Of a DNA stretch of 64,000 nucleotides, positions 22,081-33,360 are shown piece after piece. The stretch comes from Sympetrum striolatum (taxonomy: Eukaryota; Arthropoda; Insecta; Odonata; Libellulidae): assembly GCA_947579665.1 (NCBI GenBank), contig OX388346.1:94676615-94740614 (forward strand), given 5' to 3'. Under the pieces are notes generated by a model that ran no database searches, was not told the origin of the DNA, and was given only the letters and a program-made list of their open reading frames with translations. Numbering within the stretch: the stretch's first letter is position 1; the number at the start of each line of letters is the position of its first letter. The translations under genes and the position numbers were made by a program.

Positions 22081-23102
22081 TCACCAAATTCTATCCTCGA
22101 GAACATTGCGACAGCAAGAAATGCAAATAAAGTTGAGTATATTTTGCAGACAAACCCTTTGGCAGGTCATCTTTTGTGAATTGGTTTGCGATGATGATTT
22201 AATTAGATATTAGAAGAGTATTAGATTAGAATGATCGCTTGAAGAGGAGTCAAGCACCTGAAGAAATCGTTCAATTGCTTGATTCTAATGTTGGTCATGG
22301 AATAATAATTGAAATGGTAACGATGTTGATCAAACCACGAAGATTTTGTTAAAATTTCGAGATAGTGAACAACCCATTGCCAATCTAAGGACTTTTTGAG
22401 CTCCTGAGTTTATCTATAAGAATAAATCTAGAATGTATGCTCACTTAAAATAAATATTGAAGAAATGATAATGGAAATTTCAATGCAGTTATGAACAAAT
22501 ATATGCTGTGAAGAATCACGCAGACGAACATACGAACATTTGAAACAGGTTTTCTGAACTTTAAGTTTAAGAGCGACCACCTTTTATTAAACTTCTGTAA
22601 ACATTTCTATGTATCTTAGTCACGTTTTAAGTAAGATATTCACGAAAAACTACCGAAGACATCGCATGCTGCGTGCATGAAATCTTTCTCATAATTATTG
22701 GCCATAGGGAAAAATCTTTCGGGCATTACTTGTGGATAATTGACTTGTCTGAAACTTTTTTTGGCATTTGTATATACGTAAGTTACCTTTTTAGGTAGTT
22801 ATTTCGGGAAACCCATCGGAGACGGCGGCAATGCAGATGCCTCTTTGCGTATAACTCGCGAAGTATTGGTCGCAGAGGGAAATGGTTTAGGATAGTTGAA
22901 TAATCCACCAATTTCCATGTTTATGGAAAGCATTGATAACTAGCAATTGAATTCATAAAGTCAAATTTTAAACCTACATTATTCGTCAAAATAAATACCT
23001 TAAAATCAATTTCCCATGTTTACTCATGGTTTTACTGCCATAAAAATGTCGTCTCTTCTTCCAAATACATTTCATATTATCTTTCCCATTTATATTCGTA
23101 CG
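22081..23102. other. AT-rich spacer
   Basis: No gene seen. About 22600-22890 resembles 17560-17800 (TTTGTATATACGTAAGTTAC, CTCGCGAAGTATT). Confidence 0.35.
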
Positions 23103-23350
23103 AGAGTTCAACAATCACCTTCGTCGTTAGGGAGTTGTTTACGCCCACGAAATCACACGAATATTTCGTTATTTTTGTCCAAATTCTCTCAATTTCGACT
23201 CGAACACGATATTCCACGACCGAAATAAGAATCTTAGTTCAATTTCCTTCCTTTTGGTGCTAATTTCGATTTCGTACGACCATTATTTCTGATTTAATTT
23301 CGCGAAAGAAAAAACGTCTGCAATCGATCAAAATGAGATATACGCGCAAA
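23103..23350 (-). repeat. Helitron-like body repeat R1
   Basis: One of about ten copies of a ~250-480 bp family. In family orientation it runs GGTTCGA, then ATAAGAAATGCACG, GATTGCAGAC, GAAATAATGGTCGTACG and ends GGTGATTGTTG. This copy is in reverse orientation. Two family members carry Helitron-like ends (41485 and 41911-42493). Confidence 0.6.
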
Positions 23351-23385
23351 CGTGTTATATAAGATTCTATTTACTTCTATCCTAA

Positions 23386-23760
23386 ATGACACGGGTTCGA
23401 TTCCAGCTGACTCCTAATCTCCCCATAAGAGTTTCGCCACGCATAAGCTGTGTCATTCCCCCATTGAGAGAGACGTGGGTGACAGCTTCCCTAAGGACCA
23501 CTTATCTCCTCAGAATCCGACCCCAAGGACCTCGTGGGGTCCCCCGTCACCCCCAAACCCTCGGCGGCATTAAAGGATCGATATCCGGCCTAGGTTTCGT
23601 ATATACGCAAAGGGCCTAAATGGAGCTTTTAAGAACTGTGGTTTACGGGCCTTAATGACATCATCGGCCCGGGGCAAGGGGGGGCGGAACCTGCCCGGGG
23701 CGGACTGGATATAAGTTCCGAAGTGTATGATCTGCGAAAGGGGAGTGCGCTAATCTGCTA
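23386..23760. other. GC-rich segment with B-box core
   Basis: Contains GGGTTCGATTCCAG at 23393-23406, then a GC-rich stretch with GGCCTAAATGG and GGCCTTAATGACATCATCGG words. No coding signal I recognise. It lies just before the T-arm array. Confidence 0.3.
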
Positions 23761-23789
23761 CTCGTGTCTGTGTTTATCAAAATGTGGGG

Positions 23790-24895
23790 ATCAAAATTCT
23801 AACCATGTTCTACAAGTGCCACTGACTTGAACTTTTTACGACCTATTGGCCATAACGTGTAACCTCCAGGAAAAGGCCAACTTTGAACCACGGTGTCATG
23901 GGTTCGATTCCAGAAGGCCCCAAAGTCCCGATTTTCTCCATAAAGATACATGGCGGGGATTTTCGAAATTTTTTTGAGGCACTTCCCGGAAGAGTTGAGA
24001 GTTGAAATTCAAGAGATCGCTAGATGCCGTGCATATCTAAAGGAAACCACAAAGACATCTAAAAAGATTATCCTTGGTTCGATGCTAGGTCAGGGCAAAT
24101 ATTCTCCCGTTTAATTTACATTGCGATTTTTAAGATTTTTTTGAATTACTTACAGATGACTTGGAAACTTGAAACTTGGCACGTGGATATATATCATAAA
24201 TATATTTTATAATAAAATTTTAGCAACTCGTTGATGGTCCTTGGTTTGATCCCAGAGGGCCATTAACATCCTACAATGCATTTCTTATGGAGATAACGGA
24301 AGCAAATTTTAGGTACTTCCCGGCAAGATGTTGACTTCAAACTTTGTATTTGATAAGATCAGGTCAAATCAAGTCATAATGTGTTTTCACAGCTGCCAGT
24401 AGGTCCTGGGTTCGACACCAGGCGTCTCTACAATCGGCAATTGATCCAATTTTTAGGAACTTTTTTGAACCCTTTCCCAATAATATAGAAACTTGAAATT
24501 CGACATATAGATAAAGATCATGGATACATTTCAAAAACGTGTTTTAGATTTCATTGACCATCCTTGGTTCGATCCCAGAAAGCCATTTTCATTACCCCAT
24601 GCATTTCAGATGGGGATTATGGAGTTTTATTTCAGGACCTTCCGAGTATGATATGGACTTCAAACTTGGCATGAATTAAGATCAGGTTCAAACAAGTTGT
24701 TATGCCTATTTGCATCTTCCAATATGTCCTGGGTTCGACACCAGGCGTCTACAAAAATTAGAAATTGCAACGATTTTTAAGATTTTTTTAAGCCCTTCCT
24801 GATAACACGGAAACTCAAAACTTGGCATGTGAATAAAGATTATAAATACATGTTAAATGCTTGCAGTATGCAAGCAACATTTTACTCGTATATCT
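23790..24895 (+). mobile_element. T-arm module array element, copy 1
   Basis: Six modules, each with a B-box core, at 23901, 24076, 24243, 24409, 24566 and 24732 (spacing 175, 167, 166, 157, 166). The last four alternate between two types (A-B-A-B) with a 323-bp dimer period. Type B reads CCTGG-GTTCGACA-CCAGG, a perfect 5-bp stem like a tRNA T arm. The element ends in a hairpin TGCTTGCA-GTA-TGCAAGCA (24858-24876) followed by ACATTTTACTCGTATA. Such a 3' hairpin near the terminus is typical of Helitron-type elements, so I infer a non-autonomous Helitron-like element. No protein is encoded. Confidence 0.65.
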
Positions 24896-25149
24896 ATATG
24901 CATGTTATATATATGTAAACTACTTATATTCGTTGTAGTTCCACGGGCGGTTTAAAAAGCGAAAATCGTTTGGCCGTAGTGCAGCCGTGATCTCCGATAA
25001 GGTCACGCGATCCGCGCACCGCCTCACGAATCCCATTTGCACTGATTCACTATCCTCGGGGAATATTACGGATTATGAGCCCGAGTTGTTTTCTCCATCT
25101 TGCAAAGAGTGTGAAATGCATAGGAGTCTTTCGCTTAATGATTGCGTAA

Positions 25150-26210
25150 ACGTGTGGCCAACTTTGCGAATTAATTACGCCCGTAACTTTAAACGTAGAG
25201 TAGTGATTTGGCTGTTATTTTGTAGATAATATATTGTTTTATCGTTATGATATTTTAAGTTCACGTAGGTTGATTGCTGCGCCATCTACGCGGTAAAGTA
25301 TGAACCTCGTTCCACAGACTAATTTCCAACTTTGCGAATTATTTACGCTCTTAATTTAAATTCACAGCAGTGATTTTAACGCCATCTTGTACATAAAATA
25401 TTGTTTAATAGCCGTGTTTTTAAAATTACGTGGGCTGATTGCAACGCCATCTACGGGGTAATATATAAACTCATGCACCTCGTTCCACAAACTAATTTGC
25501 AACTTTGCGAATTAATTACTCCCTTATTTTTTAATATTAAGTAGTGGTTTTAACGCTATTCAATAGATAAAATATTGTTTTGTAGCTCTGAATTTTGTAA
25601 TTTATGTAGGCTGATTGCTATGCCATCTAGGATGTAAAATAGGAACCAATACAGGTAATCCCGCAGACTAATTTCTAAATTTACGAATTAATTACACCCT
25701 TAATATTTAAAATAGAGTGGAGTTTTGTGCGTATATTAGTAGATAAAATATAGTTTCATAAGTGTGAATTTTAGAATAAATTTTGGATGATTACTGCGCT
25801 ATCTAGGATGTAAAATATGAAACAACGCAAATCGTGCCACAGACTAAATTCCGACTTTGCGAATTCATTCCGCCCTTAATTTTAAACCGAGAGTAGTGTT
25901 TATTGAATTTAGTAGACGAATTATTGCTCTATAAAAAACCTTTTGTATTTCTTCGGAATGATTACCGCGTCCTCTACAAACGAGGATTAATTCAGGTCGT
26001 TTCGCAGATTTCCCACTTCACCAATTTATCACAGACTTCGTGTTCAATGAAGAGTAGTGTTTTAAAATTATTTTAGTAGGTCCGTTTTAAAAGCCCTTGT
26101 ATTTTAAATAATGTAGCCTGATTGCTACGCTATCTAGACTGTAAAATAGCAACCAATGCAAATAATTTCAAAGGCTGATTTCCTCCTTTATGAATGTACT
26201 TGATCACGTG
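25150..26210 (+). repeat. Tandem array, ~172-bp monomer
   Basis: Seven diverged copies, marked by CTTTGCGAATTAATTAC at about 25161, 25329, 25501, 25678, 25853, 26013 and 26187, and by GATTGCTGCGCCATCTA. No similarity to the neighbouring T-arm array. Noncoding. Confidence 0.8.
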
Positions 26211-26582
26211 GTGAACTGCGTACCACTCAATTCTATCCAGTATATTTATTTATCGTATTTTTGTTATAAAAATCGAACTTACCTTCAGAAGTTCACAATA
26301 TTGAAATCCTCACACTAAGTCCTCGAGTAGAGAGAGAGTCAAACCATTTTAAAACTAAAAATTCAGTAAACAATTACGTTGCTGTTAATGAAACTTGGTT
26401 GCTACTGACGTTTAAACAAAATTGTAATAAAATTTAAATTTTCGTACTTTTTTCCGTGCGATTCTTCACAGGATATTGTTCAGCAAATGTTAAAATCTCA
26501 TGCGATTTCTTCATAAAGTGTATTATCAGGATTAATTTCAACTCGTATTCTTAATGCATTTTGATGGATAAATACACGAACT

Positions 26583-26996
26583 TGGGGAATCAACAATCGC
26601 CTTCGTTGTCAAGGGGGATGGGTTGTTTACAACCTCGAAATTTCGATGAAATATTCGCGCATTTTATCAGAATTCTCGAGATATCGATTCGTAAGCGATA
26701 TTCGACGACCAAAATAAGAATCTTTATTCTATTCCCCTACTTTTGGTGCTTTATTGGACTTTGTACGACTGTTATTTATAATTTAAATCTACAAATGAAA
26801 TAAAGCTTGCAGCGAGAAAAATGAACTTTACGCGCATTTCTTATGGAAATGCTTTTTCGGCTATTCCTTTTGGGTTTTTCCTAAACCACCTCCGTACCGA
26901 GGCGAACAAAACAAAAAACAAATCATTCAAATCGGTCGAACCGTTTCCGAGTTTTAGACGATGTCACGAACATCATTTCACTTTTATATATATAAG
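26583..26996 (-). repeat. Helitron-like copy with 5' end (R1)
   Basis: Reverse-oriented. The outer end at 26996 reads, on the minus strand, CTTATATATATAAAAGTG, followed by a block with AAAACTCG/GAAACGG and CGGTACGGAGGTGG, identical in layout to 41485-41660. The body then runs into the R1 repeat. Confidence 0.6.
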
Positions 26997-27039
26997 ATTA
27001 ATGACAAACTTTCCAACGTAGTGTAAACTTGAACTTTTC

Positions 27040-27225
27040 ATCTTACGAAGGCTTGTTGCTGAGCTATTTCAACCAATGAAGACCAATATATAGTAATTAT
27101 TTAACGAAAAATGTTATAACTTTACGAATGCGAAGGTAGAACCCAACCCAACCTTCTACGATGCATTAAAATTTAAAAAGAAAACAATTTCGGACCCTTT
27201 CATATGCAACTTTTAAGATGAACAG
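27040..27225 (+). repeat. Dispersed repeat with CCCAACCCAACC
   Basis: A block AACCCAACCCAACC followed by ACATTAAA and a TTCATA word recurs at about 28200-28345. No coding potential. Confidence 0.4.
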
Positions 27226-27267
27226 CGAAGATGTAATCACGTGCTTCTAAATACACGGGAGGCAAGT

Positions 27268-27378
27268 GAAGGAGAAAGAGTCTGCCGGGGATCGAAGACG
27301 GGTCTCCCAATTGCAGGTCGGTAACCACTAAAGAGACCCGGGTTCGATCCCAGGCTACGGCAGACTCTTTCTCCTTTC
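27268..27378. repeat. Palindrome of two divergent tRNA-like modules
   Basis: Arms 27268-27287 and 27358-27378 (core GGAGAAAGAGTCTGCC) pair almost perfectly around a 70-bp loop. Inside, a B box GGTTCGATCCC reads rightwards at 27341-27351 and a second (TCTTCGATCCCC) reads leftwards at 27287-27299. The minus strand also carries GACCTGCAATTGGGAGACCC, nearly the same as part of the SINE-like element at 30761-30780. Confidence 0.6.
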
Positions 27379-27429
27379 ATTTCCATCAAAGAAAAAGAAA
27401 AACCAAAACACCTCTTCATTTTAAATTAA

Positions 27430-28390
27430 TCCCGCTATTCGCTTAATATTTCAAAATATAACTTTTTTGACTAAATATCAATTTTACATTAATTATTAAT
27501 TGAATAAAATGTTTAAAGATGTAAAAAAATCGCAGTAACATATATAATTTATATTATTTCCTATTCAGAATTGACCTTAAAGAGTTACAACCTTTTGGAA
27601 TGCGTAGAAGAGGGTTTATGTTAATTTCATTTATTAAAGCAAAACTACTCTACGATTTAAATGCCATCTGTCGGAAAAAAAACGAAGATGAATTCAAATA
27701 ATTTCGGGAAAAAAGTGAAAAAATGAAGGAAAATTAATTTTTAATGAAATATTCCCATTTCATGGGTTTTCGACAAAGACAAAACATTTATTTATACTTT
27801 TAACGTAGTAAAATTAATCCCTGTCAGTGTTACCAACCTAAAAAAGTCTTTTTTTTCAATTAATCCTCTTCCATCCTAAATTTGGAGCACGGAAATTATA
27901 TTTTAGGCAAATCAATAAAAATTTGGCAACGCTGATGAAATTTCATACTATTTATTGCTTGAAATTAAAGAAATTCTCGCAAAATCATGATATAGAAGAC
28001 ATCTTTACGAAGCGAACATTTGGTTGGGATATCTTCATTAGTTTTTGCGTTAATGAAGGAAATATACCGGCTGGGGTCATTTTTACCCCACACGATTTTT
28101 TTTTCACAAAATGCTAAAATTTTCACAATTATTTTATTCAAGTTTTGAAGATTTTTAGCGTCAACTCGTTCGCAGTAAAAATCTGGTCGTTACCGAAGGG
28201 ATCGTATGGTAGAGAATGTGTTTAACAGTTGCTGTATTATCTAGAATCTCTCGAATGGTCTACCGAAGTTTTAAGAACCCAACCCAACCTCGTAATACAT
28301 TAAATTTTTAAAAAATCAATTTTGGGTTTCATACATATATTCAAGAGATAGAAAAAACTCGAAACCCTAAATTCATCCCGATTTGAAAGT
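27430..28390. other. AT-rich spacer
   Basis: No gene or structure seen other than the 28200-28345 copy of the CCCAACCCAACC repeat. Confidence 0.4.
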
Positions 28391-28394
28391 GGAT

Positions 28395-29200
28395 TACACT
28401 GTTCTTTTCCGCTTAGGGTTACGCTTTGTCCGCTTAGATTACCCTTATTCCGCTTAGATTACGCTTAGTACGCTTATTTTTACGCTTTATCCGCTTACCT
28501 TTTGCTTAGTCCGCTTATTTTACGCTTTATCCGCTTACTTTTGCTTAGTCCGCTTAAATTACGCTTAGTCCGCTTAGAATACGCTTAGTCCGCTTAGTAT
28601 ACGCTTAGTCCGCTTGGATTGCGCTTAGTCCGCTTAAATTACTTTTAGTCCGCCTATAATACGCTTAGTCCGCTAATAATACGCTTAGTCCGTTTATAAT
28701 ACGCTTAGTCCGCTTATAATAGGCTTAGTCCGCTTATAACACGCTTAGTCCGCTTACCTTTTGCCTAGTCCGCTTAAATTACGCTTAGTCCGCTTATGAT
28801 ACGCTTTATCCACTTACCTTTTGCTTAGTCCACTTAAATTACGCTTAGTCCGCTTAAATTACGCTTAGTCCGCTTATAATACGCTAAGTCCGCTTATTTC
28901 ACGCTTTGTCCGCTTACCTTTTGCCTTGTCCGCATAGATTACGCTTAGGCGGCTTATATTATGCTTAGTCAGTTTCGTGTACGTTGACTACGCTTAGAAT
29001 GTGTTTTGTCCGCTCAGGATATGTTGAGTGAACTTAGAACACGTTGAGTGCGCTAAGAGTGCACTTAAGTATAGTTTTCATCTTAGTATACGCTTAGTCC
29101 GCTTAGAATACGCTTAGATCGCTTAAAATAAGTTTATCCCGCTTAGATTATGTTTCCCCCACCTATTATACGCTTAGTTTGCTTACAGTGCGCTTAGTTC
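28395..29200 (+). repeat. 20-bp minisatellite
   Basis: About 39 copies of a 20-bp unit, consensus ACGCTTAGTCCGCTTANAAT. The centre (28560-28900) is nearly perfect and the right end (28930-29200) is degenerate. A CGCTTA half-unit is repeated twice within each unit. Confidence 0.95.
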
Positions 29201-29209
29201 TTAGACTAG

Positions 29210-29830
29210 AATCAAAAACCCTTTCGCCTCGCGGACTTCATTTGTTTCGTCTAATAACGAGCTTCGATTTTCCTCCGCCGGAGGGCGCCGAAGCGTGCCC
29301 ATTATTTTTATTTCCCGATGCATAATGGAGTCGTTATGGTGATTTCCGAAACAGTCCTATCTGATGTTCTGTAAAAGCGGTTTAAAGAGGGCGTTTTGGG
29401 CGAATATAAAAGATGCTACGGTCCATGTGTGGTTTGGATAGCAGCTCATTAAACGACTTAAAAGGGTTAAATCAGTTTTCTTTTTCTTTAATTTTCGACC
29501 GTTAACGATTCAGTTCTTTGGTTGCCATAGCGACCGTGAAGGTCTATTTTGTTTCCACAGCAACGACTATGTTGGTTACTTGGATAACTACTAACAGAGC
29601 GCATTATAATGAACAAATATGGGTGTATCACGAATATCTTTTCGAAATTCTAAATTTCAAGTTGATAAAGTCTCTATTCGTATAAATATTAGCTGCTGAA
29701 AAGTTGGTGTTGCTTCGGTCGTGTGTTTTATCTATTTCATATTCAAAATGTTTGATTAAAAAGCGAATATAGATAATAAGTGGCAAGAGACGTCTTAAAT
29801 AAACTATTATTTTACTCTAATTACGTGAGT
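29210..29830. other. Spacer after minisatellite
   Basis: Includes a slightly GC-rich patch (29225-29300, CCTCCGCCGGAGGGCGCC palindrome). No gene recognised. Confidence 0.3.
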
Positions 29831-30630
29831 GCATCGATGCATTGTTTTCAATTTTCGTCGTTATTGTTGATTTGCGAACCTAATTGTTGGCGCTAGTCAC
29901 TGAATTTGAGCTTTAAAAATCATTGTTGTTGATTGTTTATCGATATTGTCGTAATTTTGGAATTTTAGTCTTCATTTTTCCTTTAATTTAAGCTTAATCA
30001 AGCAGAAGAAAAGCATTGTTGTTGGTTGTTTATCGACAATGTCGTAGTTTTTCAATTGTAGTATTAATTATTTCCTTAAGTCGTTCAAAATTAATAAAAG
30101 ACGGCACAAAACCTTCTTTCTTTTGCAGTAACTACCTTTTACGCATCGCAACAACATTCAAAAACGCGACAAATGCAACAATAGAGTACGATTGTTTGTA
30201 CCTATGGTAGCAATTGTTTATTTAAAGACTTAATTTTCCTCATTTTTCGTTACAAATGAATTTTGACGTAAAAAGCATTCTTGCTTGCGAATGAAGAAGC
30301 TTTAACACATACGGTAGAATTAAAATAACGCGAAAAATACAATAATTTATTCCGATTGTTTGTATCTATGGTCGTAAATTAGAGAATTTAATTTTCACAC
30401 GAGTAATTAACAATTAATATAAGACAGCATAAAGCTTTCTGGCTTGCGTATCAACTAGCATTGACAAGTCGTAATGACATTAAAAACACGAAAAATGCAA
30501 TAATTAAGTACGATTGTACGTATCTATGGGAGTAATTGTTTTAAAAACTTAATTTTTCACATACGTGATGAAAAATTAATATAATGGACCAAAAACATTC
30601 TCCCTTACGCATTGACAAAAATCAAAAGAA

Positions 30631-30833
30631 GGAAATTGGTGCTTCGATCGGGTGCTCTGTCCGTTGAGCTATCCCGCCGGAACATACTCTCAAGCTATTC
30701 GGGAGACTGTGTGGGCAAAGGAGAATGCTCCGGCGGGATAGCTCAACGGACAGAGCAACCGACCTTCAATTGGAAGACCCGGGTTCGGTTCCTCGGTCCC
30801 GTCGGACTTTTTTAAAGGCTATTCTTCCTTGTG
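30631..30833 (+). mobile_element. SINE-like insertion with inverted tRNA 5' halves
   Basis: A 203-bp insertion in the satellite, flanked by a perfect 12-bp duplication AAATCAAAAGAA (30619-30630 and 30834-30845). Inside, 28 bp at 30729-30756 is repeated inverted and without mismatch at 30654-30681. The plus-strand copy continues into a full tRNA-like sequence; the minus-strand copy stops after the D arm. Confidence 0.85.
30732..30804 (+). tRNA. tRNA-like sequence, probably pseudogene
   Basis: 73 nt. The acceptor GGCGGGA pairs with TCCCGTC through all seven positions (one G-T). D stem GCTC/GAGC. A box TAGCTCAACGG and B box GGTTCGGTTCC are present. The anticodon stem pairs in four of five positions. 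The anticodon position reads TTC, which would be Glu, but position 33 is C instead of T and the T stem has one bulged base. A T6 run follows at 30808-30813, a Pol III terminator. It is part of the SINE-like insertion, so most likely not a working tRNA gene. Confidence 0.55.
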
Positions 30834-31569
30834 AAATCAAAAGAAATTTAAAAGCTCGAAAAATGCAATAATTTCGTCCGATTTTTTGTCTCCAAGGTTT
30901 TTATTGTTGAATTTCACAACTTAATTGTTGCCCCGAATTGTGAAAATGAACAGTTCGTTCTTCGAAAACATACGTATTGAACAAACCATTAAACCCATCG
31001 GAAAAATGAAAAGAACACGATAAATGCAATAATTTTGTCCGATTGTTTGTCTCCAAGGTTTTTATTGTTGAATTTCACAACCCAATTGTTGCCCCGAATT
31101 GTGAAAATGAACAGTTCGTTCTTCGAAAACATGCTTCCCTACGTATTGAACAATCGGAAAAATTAAAATATCAAGAAAAATACAACATTAATACATATAC
31201 ATTCGATCGTTTGTGGTTAAAATAAAGACTTAATTTCGCATATCGCGGATAATCAATTGTGGTATCAATAAACAATCTTCCTAACGCTTTAAAAAGATTT
31301 TAACACATCGATAAAACAATTTCAAAAAACGAAAAAATACGCTAATCATCTCCTATCCTTTGTATTTATCGTCGTAATTGTTGATTTTCTAACTTAATTG
31401 TTGACCTTAATCGTCATATTGAACAATTGGCATCATCAGTTAGCATTATTGATCGCGGAAACGAAATATTAAGGCAAAATATGCTTCAAACCTCCGTTCG
31501 ATTCGTAATAAATCGAAAAAAACAATACATGAAATTCGACCGTCGTCTGTTTATTTGTTAGTTCATATT

Positions 31570-31860
31570 GTACTCACCACTTTGGGCGGCGCCTGGGTGC
31601 CGGCGCTGTAGAATAGCTGGTCCGTCAGCATCATTCACGTTTTTCCTCTTCAAACTCCGTCCTTTTTCTCAATTTTCCTGATTCTCCCTTTTCCTCCTTA
31701 ACAACAATCCGGTAGATTCAAGATGGCCGCCGGAGTGCTAACAGTTGACTGTCGGGTTGCGTCACGAGGATTCCTCTACTGTGACGTCACCGCTCTTTCC
31801 CCGATGCATTTTTGGAAGCGACGACTGCCGAAAGAAAGAGAAAAGTGGTCAATTAGCTTG
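31570..31860. promoter_or_regulatory. GC-rich promoter-like segment
   Basis: CpG-containing stretch in AT-rich surroundings with CAAGATGGCCGCC (31719-31731, YY1-type), and a perfect CRE TGACGTCA (31782-31789). It also has GGGCGGCGCC at about 31584. No downstream coding exon could be recognised on either strand, so promoter status is only suggested. Confidence 0.3.
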
Positions 31861-31879
31861 TCACTGGAACGTCACACAC

Positions 31880-32560
31880 CAGAAGTGGCGTAACGCAAAA
31901 GTTTGAAAATTTATTGCGGCGTAAATATTCAACATATGTTAATGATTTATATGTCATCTTGTAGGTAATTTTGTTCTCCATTTTCTCTAATTTTACCTTT
32001 TTGAGAAATTGAAAAGTACGCCATCTGTGATGAGAAATGTGCACCAGTGTACAAGATCCATGGGTATATACAGTCAGTATTATCAATTATTTACAGACAC
32101 AAATATAAACGTTCAGTGATTGTTTCAACGTCAGCTTATAGGCAATTTAATATTTTATATTCGCAAATTTTTCTATTATTAATAAAACTAAAAATACGCC
32201 ATCTGTGATGAGAAATGCACAACAGCGCAGGGATGATTGCGTAGGCGATCAGCTTTATCAATGAAATACAGCCTCAAATATAGTCATGGAGCAATGAATC
32301 ATACCTGTAGGCGCTAAACCGTTTAACAAGTCCGAATTTTAAATCTCCAATTCAATGCAAACTGCGCCATTTTGCGAAGAAATGTCTGCGATATAGTGTG
32401 CAAAATATACGACTGCCGATGTTAACTGTGTAGAGGCAGCAACGCAATTGTAAAATGTCGAATCGGGCGTAAATTTGTAGGTAAATAAAGGTTTTCGTAT
32501 TTGTGTGTGTTTGAGATCTTTAATTTAATCAAAATTATGTTATTTCTGATGAGAAATGCG
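31880..32560 (+). repeat. Tandem array, ~173-bp monomer
   Basis: Four diverged copies marked by ACGCCATCTGTGATGAGAAATG at about 32016 and 32192, with weaker copies at 32362 and 32535 (spacing 176, 170, 173). Noncoding. Confidence 0.75.
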
Positions 32561-33174
32561 GGCTATTGCTTTAGGTCCCTGTATTTATTTAAAATGCGTC
32601 CTATTTGCTTAAAATTTTGATCGATTAATACGCCTAAATATTTGATTTTTTAAAACCCTTCAAAATGAAGGAGACAATTCGTACTTTGTCGACAAAATTT
32701 TATTTTTTTTCTGTGAATTTTATTTTTAAAACCAGTTGGATAAACTCTATCATATTCGGCCGAACTTTTCTATACATATATATTTTGGTTAATGGTAGAT
32801 ATCTGGGAGTATTACAGTTACATTGTTTCATGTAGAAATTTGGAGGGTCACCATCCTAATCCGGACCTTTAGCTCGCCTTCGCAGGTACAGAGCGCCCGT
32901 TTAAAAAACTGACCGCGTGGAATACGATTTAAAAAGTTATGAACAATTCAAATGAGCAACAATTTATTATCTTCGTCGTCTCACTCGTCCTAAGAGATAT
33001 ACAAGCGTCTTTTGATCGACGTTCTACGATGAAAATTAACATTTTTTATGATTTTGCTAGAAATTACCCGTTGACACACGGCAACGTTGCCGTTGGGTTG
33101 GGTTTAGGGGGGAGGGATTTCGTCTCGTTTGTCCAAATAGTAGCGATTTCGAATCCCGTAACGATATTCTATTC
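32561..33174. other. AT-rich spacer
   Basis: No gene. CAGAGCGCCCGTTTAAAAAA at 32889-32908 resembles a reversed Helitron-type 3' end (GGGCGC) but is not enough to call one. Confidence 0.35.
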
Positions 33175-33360
33175 CTATATAGATAGATAGGATACTAATT
33201 CACAGGCTAAACCACAAGTGTCATTGACTTGAAATTTTTACGAAGTATTGGCCATAGAGTGTAACCACCGGAAAAATTGCGATTTTGATCCTCAGTGTCA
33301 TAGGTTCGATTCCAGAGGACCCCAAAGTCGCGATTTTTCCCGTTTAAATGCATTGCTACG
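33175..33360 (+). repeat. T-arm element, 5' fragment
   Basis: CTATATAGATAGATAGG then ACTAATTCACAGGC and one module GGTTCGATTCCAG (about 33303), matching 43150-43330. The copy stops after the first module. Confidence 0.55.

Larger units (their letters stand above)
29850..31450 (+). repeat. Tandem array, ~160-185-bp monomer
   Basis: Diverged copies marked by AAAAATGCAATAAT and CGATTGTTTGTATCTATGG at about 30168, 30330, 30488, 30855, 31018 and 31340. The jump between 30488 and 30855 is explained by a 203-bp SINE-like insertion. A single related piece lies at 33560-33640. Confidence 0.75.

Noticed and set aside
23790..24895. Cluster of true tRNA genes
   Set aside because: Only T-arm-like cores are present; acceptor stems, D arms and A boxes are missing.
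28395..29200. Possible CRISPR-like array
   Set aside because: The units are contiguous 20-bp repeats without unique spacers, and the window is eukaryotic.
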